Below, one piece after another: positions 50,301-63,846 of a stretch of 64,000 bases of DNA. The DNA is from Caprimulgus europaeus (lineage: Eukaryota; Chordata; Aves; Caprimulgiformes; Caprimulgidae), in NCBI GenBank assembly GCA_907165065.1, contig OU015532.1, positions 43,998,839 to 44,062,838 of the forward strand, written 5' to 3'. A program made the translations under genes and the position numbers. Below the pieces are notes generated by a model that did no database searches, was not told the origin of the DNA, and worked only from the letters and a program-made list of their open reading frames with translations. Position 1 is the stretch's first letter; every line of letters starts with the position of its first letter.

Positions 50301-51404
50301 CTGCGGGGAAAGGAACGCGGCGCTGAATCCCGACGCCTGGACACGCTCTCAGATTTACAGTCGTGTAGGAAGTCATGGGGTGAAACAGAGTGTGCCAGAT
50401 AACAGAGGAAAAGGACACAGAGGAGAAACACAGGTGCCCTGAAAACGCTTGCAGTCTCTGAGATGCAAGACAGCAGAAGGAAGGAGTAACACTACTGAAT
50501 TTTAGGAGCTTTCAGAAGTGTGGCAAAGTCACGGCCATTGTGGTACTTTCCTTCTGAGAGAGGCAATATTAATGTCAAATGTGTGGCGAGTTTCTAAATG
50601 AGTTATAATTTGCCTACACCAACATTTTTAAATTATTTTTTTCTTTTTACAACTAATTTTATTTTAAATGATTATCCTATCTTGGTTCAAAAAGCAAAGC
50701 AGGTGACTCACTTATCACAAAGCCTGAGCTAGTAAGTAATCCCAGCCCATTTGGGGTTTCCCTGTGTAGTATCTCCAGGACCAGCAGCCCTGGGGACTGC
50801 AGAACCAGATACCCTCACGCTGCAGAACCAGGACAGGTTCAGTTCAGCAAGCCTGGCCGTGTCCCTGGAAGGGGTAAGGAGGCAGTGGTGGGTACGGGGC
50901 TCGTAGGAGCGGTATGAGCTGGTGCCTATCTAATCCCACACACACGTGCTGTTCCTGCAGAGCTGGAGTCTGGTGTTACACCCAAGTTACTTAGCCCTTG
51001 AAACACCATGAAGCACAGGAGATAGACAGGCAAGCAAGTGGCTACGCAGCATCAGTTCTGCGAGGCTGGATACGCCGGCACCTCGCTCCCCGGTGTATCA
51101 CGTATTGGCATTATCCAGGAGCCTCAGTTTTTCTGGATCTAATGTCTAAAGGGGACCTGACTGCCAAATGGTACAAAATGGAAGATAAACAACCAAAAAA
51201 CCTTTTCCATTTCTACTCAAAGTAGCTCATCTACATAGAAGTAAAAATCCAGGGCTGTACTGTACATCCAGAAAAAGTGGTATTGGGCCATGAATATTTT
51301 TGTGGCTCACAGCTAAGAAACTGGAATATGTTCTTTCATCTCCTTCCTCATCTTCCCACACTTGGACCCAAAAAGAACCTTAAGTTTAAGACACAAATAC
51401 AACA
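47301..51404. other. Intergenic, RAPSN upstream to CELF1 3' end
   Basis: No coding exon, RNA gene or clear transposon was recognised. It holds one small 23-bp tandem pair (47451-47496) and otherwise unique sequence. Confidence 0.55.
47451..47496. repeat. 23-bp direct tandem pair
   Basis: Two adjacent copies of ATACCCACACAATGATGTCC..., differing by one base (AATG/AACG). It is a short local duplication upstream of RAPSN. Confidence 0.85.
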
Positions 51405-51426
51405 CACAAGGACTCTTCTCAAACAG

Positions 51427-51432
51427 TTTAAT
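51427..51432 (-). terminator. Candidate distal CELF1 poly(A) signal (ATTAAA)
   Basis: TTTAAT on +, ATTAAA on the minus strand. Downstream in the gene's direction the minus strand reads 'ccttgtgtgttgtatttgtg', a strong GU-rich downstream element at about 51385-51412. Confidence 0.5.
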
Positions 51433-51556
51433 AGCAAATAAACAAAGGAAGGTACCACACTTGGCATATACAAAATGACTTGTTGTCGGTGTGTCTGTGC
51501 AATTAAAACAGCTTTAAGTTGCCCTTTGGGACAAAAAGAAAGAAAGAAAAAAAAAA

Positions 51557-51575
51557 ACACACACACACACACAAA
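51557..51575 (-). repeat. (CA)n, i.e. UG repeat in the CELF1 transcript
   Basis: About nine CA units on +, read as (UG)9 in the predicted CELF1 3' UTR, about 130 nt before the distal poly(A) signal. UG repeats are a well-known binding target of CELF1 itself. Confidence 0.9.
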
Positions 51576-54500
51576 AGGAAGAAAATTCCTTTAACACATA
51601 CTCGCTCGTTCCAAACTTGTAACAAATCTTTTCATTTTTAAATCCACTACACAAACTCTGCGATCAGATCAGAAAAGCAACGCGTGCTCCCCTGCTTGTT
51701 AAACCATTAAAGTAAAATCCGTAATTCTCTACAGAGTACAAACACAATTTCACACAAAAAGACATTTTGTTTTGCAAATCAAAACAAGAAAAAAAAAAAA
51801 AAGGAACAGCTCAAACAAGGTAAAGAAAAGCATTTCTACGACTGAACCACGACTTCGAGTTGATTAAATCCCGTTACTGCAGAACAGACTCTACATTTGG
51901 TCATAGTGGCAATTTGTTTTCTCGTCACATTGTGAATCACTTTACATTGTTTTCTAGTAGAAAAGGCAAAAAACTGTACAAAACCCCTAGTGTTAAATAC
52001 AATGTTTGTACCAATAAAAAAGCCCACAGGTTTGTCTCCAAAATGTAAATTTTCTTTTTAAATTATTCACAAAAAGCAGCCAAAAAATCAGAAAGGCAGC
52101 TGCTGCTCCACTGTCTCAAATCCATTAAAACCACCACAGAACAATTAAAACAACCAAAGGAAGAAAAGGAAAGAAGAAAGGAAAGAAACATCCAACGTTT
52201 GGCATTTTGGTTTTCTTCAGTTATTATTTTTTCTTTTTTTTTTCCACAGGTTTCCCCAAAGTTCCTTCTGGAACCCAATGCGCCCGTACAGGAACGCACT
52301 GACAACCGCTCAATAGGCTGCGGGGTATCAGTCCCCCCCTGACACACAGCCCTGTGCATTCAGACTGTGGGACTAACAGCAGCCAGCCCACAACCCTACC
52401 TCCCAAATAAACAAGCCTCTCTCCTTTTGGTTTTGTTTTCCATCCAGCCTCAGGCTTTGCTCCCAGGTGTATGTACCATCTCCAAACACCTTCTGTCTTC
52501 TAAGCGGATCAAGGACTGTCTGGACAAGTCTAGGCAGTATCAGTTGAGAACAGAATATCCTCAGCCAACTCAGGAGTAGGATAGAAAAAAATTCCTTTTG
52601 CATCTTTGCATTATCCCAATCAAACACAATTTGTTTTCTCAGCAAAAACCCCTTCATCCTGGGATTTCATTTCACATTATTTTCTACTGTTGAGATACCT
52701 ACGCTAGCTCGCTTCTCCTTCTGACTGAAACTTCATCACAGCACACGCTCTTCGCGTGCCTTCATCTGGAAGCTACATCCCAGTCGCTACCTGTGCAGGT
52801 GGTATGTAGGGTAGGGGGAAGCCTGCTACCCAGAAAGCAGTAACCTGTTCTACTTTGACCTGCAAGCCAGAAAAAAAACTGCTTAGCTCGTTACCCAATT
52901 AAAAATTAAACAAAAACTAAAAAATCTCCGTAGAGATTCCCCAGCTAAGGCCCTTGAGAAGAGAGCTGGGGATGGTACCCTGTTTAGGTAACAGCTTCAG
53001 AGGCTGTTGTATTGTGCTTTTCGCTTGGGAAAAGAGCCAGCAGTTGTAAGACCAGGTTTACAAATGCTTTCTCTGGGATATTTCAAACATTTTATTTCAA
53101 GAGCTAACCTAGATCCTTGCGGGATCCTGCCAACAAGGTCTGACTGGCGGTATTCAGCTGGGGCTGAACTTCACAAAAATGTGCCCTGAATTACACAAAA
53201 TGCTCACCAAGAGTGTTTCAGAGGAGCCCTAGCTTCAGGTCACTTTGGAAACAGAAATACTGTGAAGTTCCCCCACCTTCCTGCTCCCCAGCTATCCCCT
53301 TCCACCAACGCTTCCACTGCAGGACCAGTGCGACCAAGCCCCCTGGGAGCCTCTGACAGCACTGGAGATGGGACAAGGTCCAGGTACTCTGTCAGGCAGA
53401 CAGTCTAAGTGCACAGGTAGATGCCCTCAGGTGGCTTCTGATCACATATTTATCATACCAAAAACACCAATTTAAAGGATACCTTTGAAAACCCCATTAA
53501 ATTGCTCAGTTTTTGCACAAACTATAGAAAACAGAGAGGTGAAGGTGATATATACGAGGGTGTGAAGAGAACAGCAGGAAACATGCAAAACATTTCTGGG
53601 TACTATCTTAGTTTGAAAGATTAAAACAAAAACATCACATTTTGCTGAGGAGATTGTAGTTACAAAAAAAAAAAAAAACCCAACAAAAACAACCAAGCAT
53701 GCTGGGGCTTAACAAAATACAACATCAACTTTGATCAAATTTTCACTGCAGACTGATAATCACACAGGGAAGCAGGGGAAAAAAACCAAAAATAATAATA
53801 ATAATAATTAAAAAAAAAAAATCAATAAATGCCAGGGCAAAAAAATGTAGCTACAATCAGAAGAAAATGTAGTTCAAGTGTTTTCTGCTGATGCCACTCA
53901 AGTCACAAGTTTGAACTCATAAAAAAACACATGCTGTCTCCTCAAGCACAGAAACCCGATCAGCAAAATGTGACTAGGAAGCCTCCTGAAAGATTTGAGT
54001 CACACCATATAATTGACTTTTTTTCTTCGAAACTGTGTTTTTAAAACTAAGCACACAGAAAAAACTACGCCTAGGAAAGTGATTGGCTGTATGTTCACAG
54101 AAATACAAATACTCCACAAGGTATGCTAGCAAGGCTGCTCTGAAGACAATTACAAAGAATCAGATTCACAAAATCAAGTGGTTATCTTACGAAGGTCTAG
54201 AAAAATAGAAATTCTTTTATATTCAAATGCAAGTTTAAATATTCCCCTTCAGCAGTCTTTCTAGCAAAACCAATTTGGCAGCACAAAAAAAAAAAAAAAA
54301 GAAAAAAAAAAGAAAGAAACAAACGTAATAAAAATACACATCAGCGTCAAAGGTCAACACAAGGTCAAAGGTGAGAGTTCAAGCATCAGAGAAGCTGAAG
54401 AGACAAGGATTTGGACGATGTACTTGAACGCCACATCGACATGCTTTAGGCACAACGATGAACAAACGGCAGGAATCTAGAAAAAAAAACAAACCAGAAA

Positions 54501-57500
54501 GAGGGAGACCCACTGAGTTACACAGAGCAGTACATCCAAACACGGAGAGAGAGAACGAGAATGGGCACTGTACAATGAGACCTCCTGGGGAAGGGAGGTG
54601 ACAGGGAAGGGCAGCACATGCCAACGATGGACAAGTAAAAGTCAAAGTACATGAAGGACACCGAGTAAAACATCAAACGGCCAGAGACCAAATGGAAGCA
54701 GAGGCCTGGATTGCCCTCTCAGTCTGGGGAGCACGGAGCACTCCACAGCCCAGTGACACCTCGATTCGCCTGCATTCACCTTGCCCCGTGCCCACTGTCT
54801 CCACTAGCTCCATTTAGGAGAAGAACAGAGCAAGTTCCCTCCCCAGGAGACCGACTCCACAAAATATGGCTCCAGGGCTAACATTTGCCCACAGAGATCG
54901 AGACCATGAGAGACAAAGACAGAGGACACGAGGGATTCACAGGTGGTTTGACGGCTGAGACTTTTCTTGTATCCTAACATGGGAAGTTCTCAGGCAGTGG
55001 TAGCCCAGGAAATCCATGTTCTTTCCTCCAGCTACGGTCCCTTCTCATTCCCTAGGAGCCCATGAAACTGGGGGTGGGTGATTTGGAACAGGGGGGGGAA
55101 AAAAAACCCCCAAAAGATTATACAGGACAAATAAGTGGAACCAAAACCTCCACTCATTAGAGAAGAATTCCTTAAGACTTGACTGCAAGTTAAGACTTGT
55201 CCTAGCTGAGCACTTTTCATGTCATTAGACCTGCACAGGGATTTTCCACTCCCAACCTTCTATAGAAACAGCCCCCAGCTCCCTGACTTTGTGAGGAGGG
55301 GATTCTGGGCTCTGAGAAGCTCTACAGTCACTGTTGCCGGTTTGATGAGAGTTTATAAATAAAATAATTCTTATATTAAATGATATAAATACCTTTGTTT
55401 CCTCCCCTCAGCTTGTGAACTGCAAGACACAAGGAAAATTTTGGGAAAAATGTGGGAGGTAGGGGAGAGGGGAAGCAAATTTTTTCTTTTTTTCTTTCTC
55501 CCTCCCTCCCAGCTCCCCTTTATCTCCTGTTTGAGGCCTTATTCTTCAGCACATCTCAAAGCTGCTGGTTAGAGACTAGAGCAAGGTGAGACTTGAATAT
55601 TATCTTATAGCATTCATGGCATGCTTGAGAATAGCAAGTGTTGCATTCTAGTTCCAAAGCAACACAAAACACCTTGTCCACTAAACCTGTAACACTCCAC
55701 TTACTAGAACTGCCGAGATTAATTTGCTCTTCGTACTTCCCAATTCAGGGAAATGACTTAGTATGAAGTTTAAACCAACTGCAGCAAAGTGTAATGCAAC
55801 CCTTGTGGTTATTTCTGTCGTTCTAGAAAGACTCTAGATAGTTTGCAGATAGCTGTAAAGTTTCAGTCCTAAACCAGAAAGGCAAATCCATCGAGAACTG
55901 AGACATGAGAAACAATAAGATGCATGAAATCAAGTTACATGTAAACATGCACCACAGAAACTTTGTGTGATTTGTTTAAGGTTTGGGGTTTTTTTGACAG
56001 AGAATTTTCAAATATTTCACTCAGCAATTTTGAAGAGAAAGACTAAGTTTCATTAAAGCCCTGAGGAAGGACTGGCCTACAAGAGCAGAGCCATGAGATG
56101 TTGGATATGAACTTAATGACCGGGGGAAAAATTATTCCAGTTTGTTCTTGTGTTATTCTCACGACTATAATTCTGCCTTCTGCACTGTATATTTTGTAGT
56201 AGGTAGGCTCAGGGATGTCTAACATCCTTATGTTTAAATGTCTGCAACAAGAAGTTCTCAAAGCATTTTATATGTTCATAGTTGCATCATTCACTTGCAA
56301 TTTGCTTTATCCAAGTTGCTTTTAGGTATTTGCAAATGAAACAGGAACAATTAGATGCTGCTTGGCTGTTCTTCCCTCACCCACAAGAAGAAACACTTCA
56401 GTTAATTCTATCAGGCAAGCAGAATCTATCAGGCTCTGTGACCTTCCATATTCAGATGAAAAGCTTTTCCCATATAGATGTATTTGTCAGTGAGAAATTT
56501 TCTGAGGCACCTATTTTCCAGATAATAGCACCCACAGCTAAAACTGCCTCACCATTAAAGAGAAATTTACCATCCTCGTCTCAGATACTTTTGAAAAATT
56601 CCAATCCTCATTCTGTTTAAGATTAAAATTTAATAACTATATATTAAAGGTATTTTTAAATAATGCAAACTTCTTATTACCAGAAGAAAAAACTTAATTA
56701 TAAAGAGGTATCCTGTTTTGGACTGTTGATTATCTAGGGGAATGAAGAATCTAGGATTTTGTTTATTATAATACTTGATACTAAGCAGCATCAGATTAAG
56801 ACTTCAATTGTTCATAATTCTTTCATTTTACTATGGCATATCTAGTAAAACCAAATGTCTTCTGAGGAAAAAAAATTAAAAAAATCTATGAAGACTATTT
56901 CCATCTTGTTTCTAAAAATATGTGAGTACTTCCTGGTGGCACATGTAAGAGGAAACTCCATTTCATCATAAGTCCTACTAGCTTTTCTTGTAGAAAATTC
57001 AGATTCTTTGGTTTATGAGCATACAGAATACTCTGTCCATGTGGCTACTTAAGCCAATCCTTCTGCAGTTTATTTGAACTCACTCAACTCTTGTCCTACT
57101 ACCCAGGAAATAAAGCATTTGACACCGATTTGATTTGCACTTGAAAGAGAGTAGAGTAGGAATTAAAAATAAATAAAATTTAAAAGACCCAAGTCCCCAA
57201 AATCCCAGACTTTCCTGTCAGTGAGTGAGGAAGAAAACTGGCTTAAGACTAGAAGGCAAGAAGAGCTTAAATCTCCAGAGTCAGTGGCAGCCACCAAACA
57301 GACACAGAAATGTTGTTTGTCTGATAACAGAACTAATCAGATAAAGTCAATCTGCCCCAATCATGAACTTGATACATTTATTAACTTTGGCAACATACAC
57401 ATTGATACACCAAGAAAGGGAAATCTGAAACAAATACACAAAAAGGGCAACACCTTCAGCTGGTGAAAACTGATGCAGCTCTACTGAAGAGAGCAGAACT

Positions 57501-57556
57501 GCACTGATTCAAACCATCTGAGGATCACATCTTTTAAAATTTAACCTGCATAGATT

Positions 57557-57571
57557 TTTATTTATTTTATT
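57557..57571 (-). terminator. Cluster of overlapping candidate proximal CELF1 poly(A) signals
   Basis: Three overlapping TTTATT on + (57557-57562, 57561-57566, 57566-57571) give AATAAA repeats on minus, about 3 kb after the stop codon. It could support a shorter 3' UTR isoform. Single copies also occur at 56762-56767 and 53091-53096. Confidence 0.35.
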
Positions 57572-60500
57572 ATTTTTTTAAATTCTTTTTGGCAATACTT
57601 ATAGTTATGCCAGTAAGGCACAAGAGCTAGCCCAAGTCAGGTGTCTTAAGGTGATTATGTCTGGGAGGAGTCACTGACCAAACTAAGCCACGGTGTAAAC
57701 TGGTGAATCTCCTAAAGTCAACAGGAGTTGCACCTACTTGCAACAATGCCAAGCTTGATCCATCAGTTACAGTAAAGAGAACACACTAGAGGATGCAGAA
57801 GCTAAAATATCTAATTTTGGGCAACTGAAATGACTAGTAAAGAGGCCAGAGCATCAGGTTAAAAGAAAAACAAGACAAAGGTCTCAGAGAGTACAGTGGG
57901 GTAGGGTACAAAGAAGGTAAGAGTGACTGTAGAGACCCAGAGCACAGTGCTCTCCTCCACTGGTTCACAGCGTTTGTCTTCCCCATTTAGCAGTTGCTGG
58001 GCTGCAAACAGGCCACTGAAAATCAGTAGTTTCAATCATGCACATCATTATGTGTGTAAAACAATCACATTCAGGATTCTACAAAACCCTGGCCTTTTTT
58101 TTTTTTTTTTTTCCAGTGAAATAATTTAGGTAATAAATATTCTCCACCCTGGAGCGGTATAAAACTTCTATAAAAATAGAAACAACATTCTTGGTTACAG
58201 CAGGTTGCACTTGGAGCAGTTGCTCCCAACTATGTTTTTTTTTTTCTTGTTTTTTTTTTTCTTTTTTTTGAAAAGTATATTATTTATAAAAAAAAAAAAA
58301 AAGAAATCCCATTATCACCCTGGAGGCCTTCACACTCCAACACTCTTCTCAGAAAACCAGGACACATCTTTCCCATGGTGCAGAATTCAAGTGTACATGG
58401 TTCACTTAAGTGTATGTTTACGTTTCTAAAGAGATTTAAATAATTAACATAGAAGGGTACCACATGCCAGCATAACTGGGAAATTTGGCAATCTGGCCTT
58501 TGAACCTTTGCCACCACAAAATAATTTGAATAATACTGATAGATTTACCTGTTGACCATCAATACAGACAGACTGGCATCAACTAACTGTTTGATTTTTA
58601 ATTTCAGAATGGAAAGGGGCTCTTCTTGGATGCTATGGGTCAGGCCTTGGTACTTCTGAGGTTTGAGATCCCAGGGGACCCAGTCCCTGGGAATGCCCCA
58701 CATTCCCACATGGGTGAGGGTTCTGAACGTGATCTCAGGTTTGATGGGTTTCGTGCTCCTCCTGCCGGAGCAGAGCAGCAAGTCCCACCCCTATGTCTGA
58801 CCCACACAGGCATTATTTAGCAGCTGGCTCCCAGACTGCAGTGTTAGCTGCTGCCCTGGGAAACAGCATCACCAAACCAGGAACACAGAGAAAACAAAAG
58901 GAGAAAATATGAGGTAAACTAAACTTCTGTTTGAAGATGCACAGAAAATGTAAACTTCCTCTTGTGACAGAGGTGGATTTTGGTGGTTATAAATAGGACT
59001 CTGATTTCTTAAAACAACTCAGGCCAGAGTGTCAAAAGTCCTTTGAGCCCTGTAAAACCAGTGTCTAACAAAGGCCCTTAGCAACGCATTAGCAGTTTCA
59101 CAAGTGTGCAGAAAAAGTGTGTGTTCATCGAAGAGGTGTGCTCAGTTTTCCTTCAATATAGAAAATAACAGCTAGTACCAAAAGGCAGAATTAGACTGAA
59201 TGGCTCAATGCTCTGCTCTGGTTCCACAGCTCCTGCTTTAGCCTGTTTTGCACTGGTACACACCACCTTAAAGGAAAACTGCAGTATAAAGAAATACCTA
59301 ATTACTAGACCATATCACTGCACAAATTGTTTTGTGGTTTTCTTGCCTTTTTTTTTTTTAAAAGAAAACAAACAAAACCCAGGAAGTTATCTTTGCAACA
59401 GAGTTAAGATTGAGAAATCAAATCCTATGAGAACATGTATGAAACAGGACCCTCAAGAGCTGTGTTAGGGCAGCTCTGGGCTCTGCATCTCAATTTAACA
59501 GTCATTTTAATAGAAAAACAAACAGCACTTACATTATGCTTATCAGAATGAATTTAAAGTAATACTCTGCACAAAGGACATTTTTCCACAGAAATGGGGA
59601 ATGTGATGAACTGTTAAGAAGAAAAATTGTCAAAACAACTTCTGCAGGTTACCAGGGATCAAAAGTCTCTTGTTTCCAGACCCAGATGTATTCATCCAGA
59701 CTAAGCTGACTCACTCTATGCCTTTCTACAAAACTTGGATAAAGTACATAGGGTAAGTTTTCTTAAAGATGGAGAAATGCACTGCATCTTATTAAGATTA
59801 AACTGTAAATGGACAGTAAATTTTTCTGAGCAGGGACATTATCTGATAATTTTATAAAGTGCTGTGTACATTCAGAGTGCTATATAACACTACTTTATAT
59901 ACAGCAAGAAAAAAATCACTGCAGTTTTCCTTTGGCTTGTTAATGTGCTCACCCTTCTAGCCTGTCTCCTGCTTTAGAGATGATTAACTAACTCCCCACC
60001 ATGTCATACAGTTAAGGAAAATTCAGAGAGTGGGTGGGGCATGACAGAGGCTATGTGGAGTCGGTTCTTTGCTCACCCAAACTTGGATGGACTCAGTTCT
60101 CCTTCCCCATCTCTGCTTTCATTGGCTCTTCTGTGTTATTTCTGCTTTCCCTTCTCCTTTCCCGAATGGCAGTGTGGTGTCAGTTCTGCTTCCCCTTCTC
60201 CTCTCTACCCCAAGGCAGTGTGGTGTCAGTTTCTGCTGCTCCCTTCAACCTTCCCTCCCCACCCCAAGGAGCTGGCATTGGTCCTTCTCAACACACACTG
60301 GTTACAAACACAGCAAACTTCAAATAAGGGAAAAAAATAAAATAAAATTAAAAACAAAACAAAACAAAACCTCAGCGAATATGGCACCTAAACTCCAAAA
60401 TAAAACACTGGAAACAAAAGCACAAACTTGTCCTCCATCCGAAGCGGGATTCTCAGCAGAGGCTGCAGCCGAATCTTCGGGGGCAGATGCGCCAGACAGA

Positions 60501-60619
60501 AGGCATGGATCAGCTTCCAGGACTGTAAAAACACAGCCTTAGGGCTTCGAATCACTAAGTGCGCTCCTCTCCAACTTACCAGAAGATCCTTCTCACTCCA
60601 GTCCCGGCGGGGAGGGCGC

Positions 60620-63600
60620 TCAGTATGGCTTGCTGTCGTTCTTAGAGCGCTTGAGCTGGACTTTCAGGCGCTTCATGCCAATCTGAAAGCCGTTCATTGA
60701 CTGAATGGCAGCCTGCGCAGAGACAGGATTGTCGTAACTTACAAAACCTGAAGAAAGGAAAAGATGTCATTACACCATGCCAGAGCTGTCCAGAACAGCC
60801 ACTCACAACTGGAAATGCAGGTACTCACAAGGCAAGGGAGGCTTGCATGAAATGCCATTTTCAGAAGCTCACAACTGTTTTAGACTCTTCATGAAAACTT
60901 CTGACTAAAGGCTCTCGGACAAAGCATTGCTTTCTGATGTATGGAACTTTGGCCAAAAGATATACAAAGCTCAGGAAATTAAAATAGCATTTTCTAGTTT
61001 TCCAGCAAAAATGAGTACTATTGGGTTTTTTTATAAGAACTCATACCTGGGAGGAAAACAAACCTGGAAACTGGGAATCTATACATGAAAGCTCATTAAA
61101 TGTACAAGACTGAAATCACCCCCTTGGCATTATGGGAGTAGATCTGTTTGGAGCGAAGTAGCTGTCAAGGCAGTGTGGCACTTGTACTACTATTATGTTT
61201 AGGTTTCTCTGGGATGAAAAGAAAAGCAAAAGAGCATCCTCAAAATCAACTTCTCCAGGGTTTTGAAGGAACCCATTTTAAATAACTCCAGTCAATGGCT
61301 GGCATCACTGCCTGGGGAGATCATTCCACGTGCAGGTGTTACAGCCTGATGCTCAGCAAATTTTTGTGTTCTCATGAAGCACCAGACTGTCTCCATCTTT
61401 TGGCTCAAATACTAAAAAATACAGGATATTATGTAGGCACAAAGCTATCCAAACCATAAAGAAAGGCTCATTTCCTATTCCATTACCAGAAATCTCCATC
61501 TATCATACTAGTCACAAGAGCTTACACCACTACAAAAACACTCCAACTGCTTGCAATGGGGTTTCAAAGTGAGGAAAATAAAACTGTGAATGGTTTTACT
61601 ACACAGTTATATACACAAGCTAGGGAAGAACACACTCTTTGCTCTTTTGGCATCACAGACTTTAGCAGTTAAATGAAAAAAAGTATATTTGGATAGTAAT
61701 AGCAGCAGAACACGTTGATCTACAGTTTTAGGATACACTTCCCATCCTGATGTGTGTCTCATCTAAATATGTGATAAGCAGAGCAAAATTATAATAACAG
61801 ATGCAACCAAACTTAGTAGTAAATAACAGCTGAAATGGCTTTACTATTACAGAGTTCTCAAGGATTAGGAGGCAGCTTTAAAATTCGCCTTCAGAGCATT
61901 TACGGAACATCAGAGCCAAATGCTCCTGAACTATATGGTAGCCATAATAATTATATATAAAAATATTAATAGAAAATATTCAGAATGAGAAGTGTAGTAA
62001 GTCATATATACAAAGTAGTATATACAGCAACATAAACAATGACTGAAAAGACAGAAAGGAGGAAGATGAGGAACTATACTATGATTACAGTCCACAAACA
62101 CAAATCATAGTGAATTATCTAGGGCCATAACAGTATAGTAGAATCACTGAATGGTTTTGGTTGGAAAGGATAACCTCCTTTCACACAGTTGTAGAGAGTG
62201 GTAGGTGAGGCATAATAATATGAAATGAGAAAAACCAAAATTCACAATGAAAATAAGGAAAATACAGTTCATTGGTGGAAGAGTTGGGATTTTTTAATTC
62301 ATTTTCTTAGGGATATAGAGAAAAAGAGTCACTACTTGACTTAAAAGCTAGACTAGACAATATACTGGAAAAGAAGTTACTAGAAAGAAGCCACCTTTCT
62401 ACAGGTAATGGTTAGAGCCAACGTACCAAAACACTTGCTCAGGTTGGTCTGCTTGTCAATGAAAACCTTGGCAGAGACAACATTTCCAAATGGCATGAAC
62501 ATCTGCAGCAGATCCTGATCCCCAAACTCCTGGGGGAGGTGGTAGATGAACAGATTGGCTCCCTCTGGACCTTCAAACAACAAGTAGGAATATAAATTCA
62601 GAAAGAACATGGCTAATATAGGCCCACTTCACAAAAAAAGATGAAAGAGACATTCAAACCAAATTTTCTAGATAAAACAATGGAACTGCTGCTTGCACTT
62701 CTGCAGAGTACTTCATTCCAGAATAAATCAGCATGACCCTTTCCTGGGATTGATAATTCTAATAATTCTAGCTCTTTCTCACCATTTTTGATTGTAATTT
62801 CTATATTGTGCCAAAACTGCTTCACAGAACTTTGCTGTAACGAAAGCTAAACAGTAAGTCTGAGCCCCAGATGCTGACTAAACCAAAAATGGCTAGGCAA
62901 AGCTTGTGGCCCAGAGAAACTAAGTAAATGTCAACACAAAAGCCAAGGAAACACATTACTTTTAATCTGGCAGATTATTTTCTCAATGTTCTACATTCTG
63001 CTGAAAACTTACTCCTACATTCTTTATTACTTTAAACTACATGTTAAACTGATTCTGAACCTGAAGAGTTACAAGATTGGCATTAAGTATCTGTGGGAAG
63101 AGGTGAAGGACCAAGAAAACAAAATTAAAAACCACACAACTGGTTCTCTGACAGTGGGATGTATCAGGCTGCAGACTCACCCTCTCCTGTCCTCCAAGAA
63201 AACATAGGAGTACAACTGCATTTAAGACTAGACAAATCCTGGGAGAAACCTCATGTATAAAAACTACTTCAGACAGCCCTTAACAGAGACACTTCAGAAA
63301 AGGTAGCCACGAGGGCTGAGCTTGCCCTCTGAAAACCCCTCTCAATTTGTTTCTGTGACATTCTGCCTACCTTCTTTTTGACTTCCTGCTGCACCAATAC
63401 TCTGCTGTGTTAAGAGACTCTGGTTATAGAGCGTGGGCAACGCAGCAGCAGCATATTGCTGGATTCCAGAATAAGCCTGTGTGAGGGCTTCCATTGTGCT
63501 ACCTGTCCCATTTGAGAGACCACCACTGCCAAGTCCTCCATTTAAGGCTGCCATTCCTGTATGAGAAAGAGGAAATAAAGATGACTGAGTACTTCCACTG

Positions 63601-63846
63601 AGGCAGATCTATGACCTTTCAAATACACTGCACTACTAAGAATCAGGGAGCAGAAAAAAACCCCACAGAACTAGCACAGCCTGAGGAATGATAATCAGTT
63701 GTTCCCCCAGCCCACCACAACACACAGCTTACCTGCTAAAGAGCTAACGTTGAGGCCTGCTGTAGCCCCTGCCAGCGTCTGCAACGCTCCAAGAGAAGCC
63801 ATTGGATTAACAGAAGAGCTGCTACTGGAGCTAGGTGAGGAACCTG
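60620..63846 (-). CDS. CELF1: CUGBP Elav-like family member 1, C-terminal exons (partial, 5' part right of window)
   Basis: Four coding exons on the minus strand, 5' to 3': 63733-63846, 63371-63556, 62427-62570 and 60620-60747 (stop TGA, + 60620-60622). The first two encode the Ser/Ala/Gly-rich divergent linker ([20 protein letters not shown], then [20 protein letters not shown]). The last two encode RRM3: RNP2 LFIYHL, then RNP1 KCFGFVSY across the final splice, ending [14 protein letters not shown]1 binds GU-rich RNA to control splicing, translation and mRNA decay. Phases match at each border, including G|GTTTTG at the last intron. The first exon of the window has a tandem TAGCAG acceptor. 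Upstream exons lie beyond 64000. CELF1 is preferred to CELF2 from the position beside RAPSN and the linker wording. Confidence 0.96.
60748..62426 (-). other. CELF1 last intron, mostly unique
   Basis: No exon or RNA gene was recognised. A short CR1 tail is present near its right end. Confidence 0.6.
62141..62185 (-). repeat. Short CR1 3' tail, reverse orientation
   Basis: 'agaatcactgaatggttttg' followed by 'gttggaaagg' is the reverse complement of a CR1 terminus. It is heavily truncated, in the last CELF1 intron. Confidence 0.7.

Larger units (their letters stand above)
51405..60619 (-). other. CELF1 3' UTR (about 9.2 kb, AU-rich)
   Basis: From the CELF1 stop codon (60620-60622) to the best distal poly(A) signal (51427-51432) there is no other gene on either strand. 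On the minus strand it is AU-rich with several A/T homopolymer runs (for example near 54283-54315 and 58092-58112) and no transposon that I recognise. A long CELF1 3' UTR is known in vertebrates; the exact extent here is inference from poly(A) signals. All open frames within it are short and lack family signatures. Confidence 0.6.

Noticed and set aside
47301-51404. A further gene between RAPSN and CELF1
   Set aside because: Open frames are short and lack homology, splice order or repeat-free structure; consistent with intergenic DNA.
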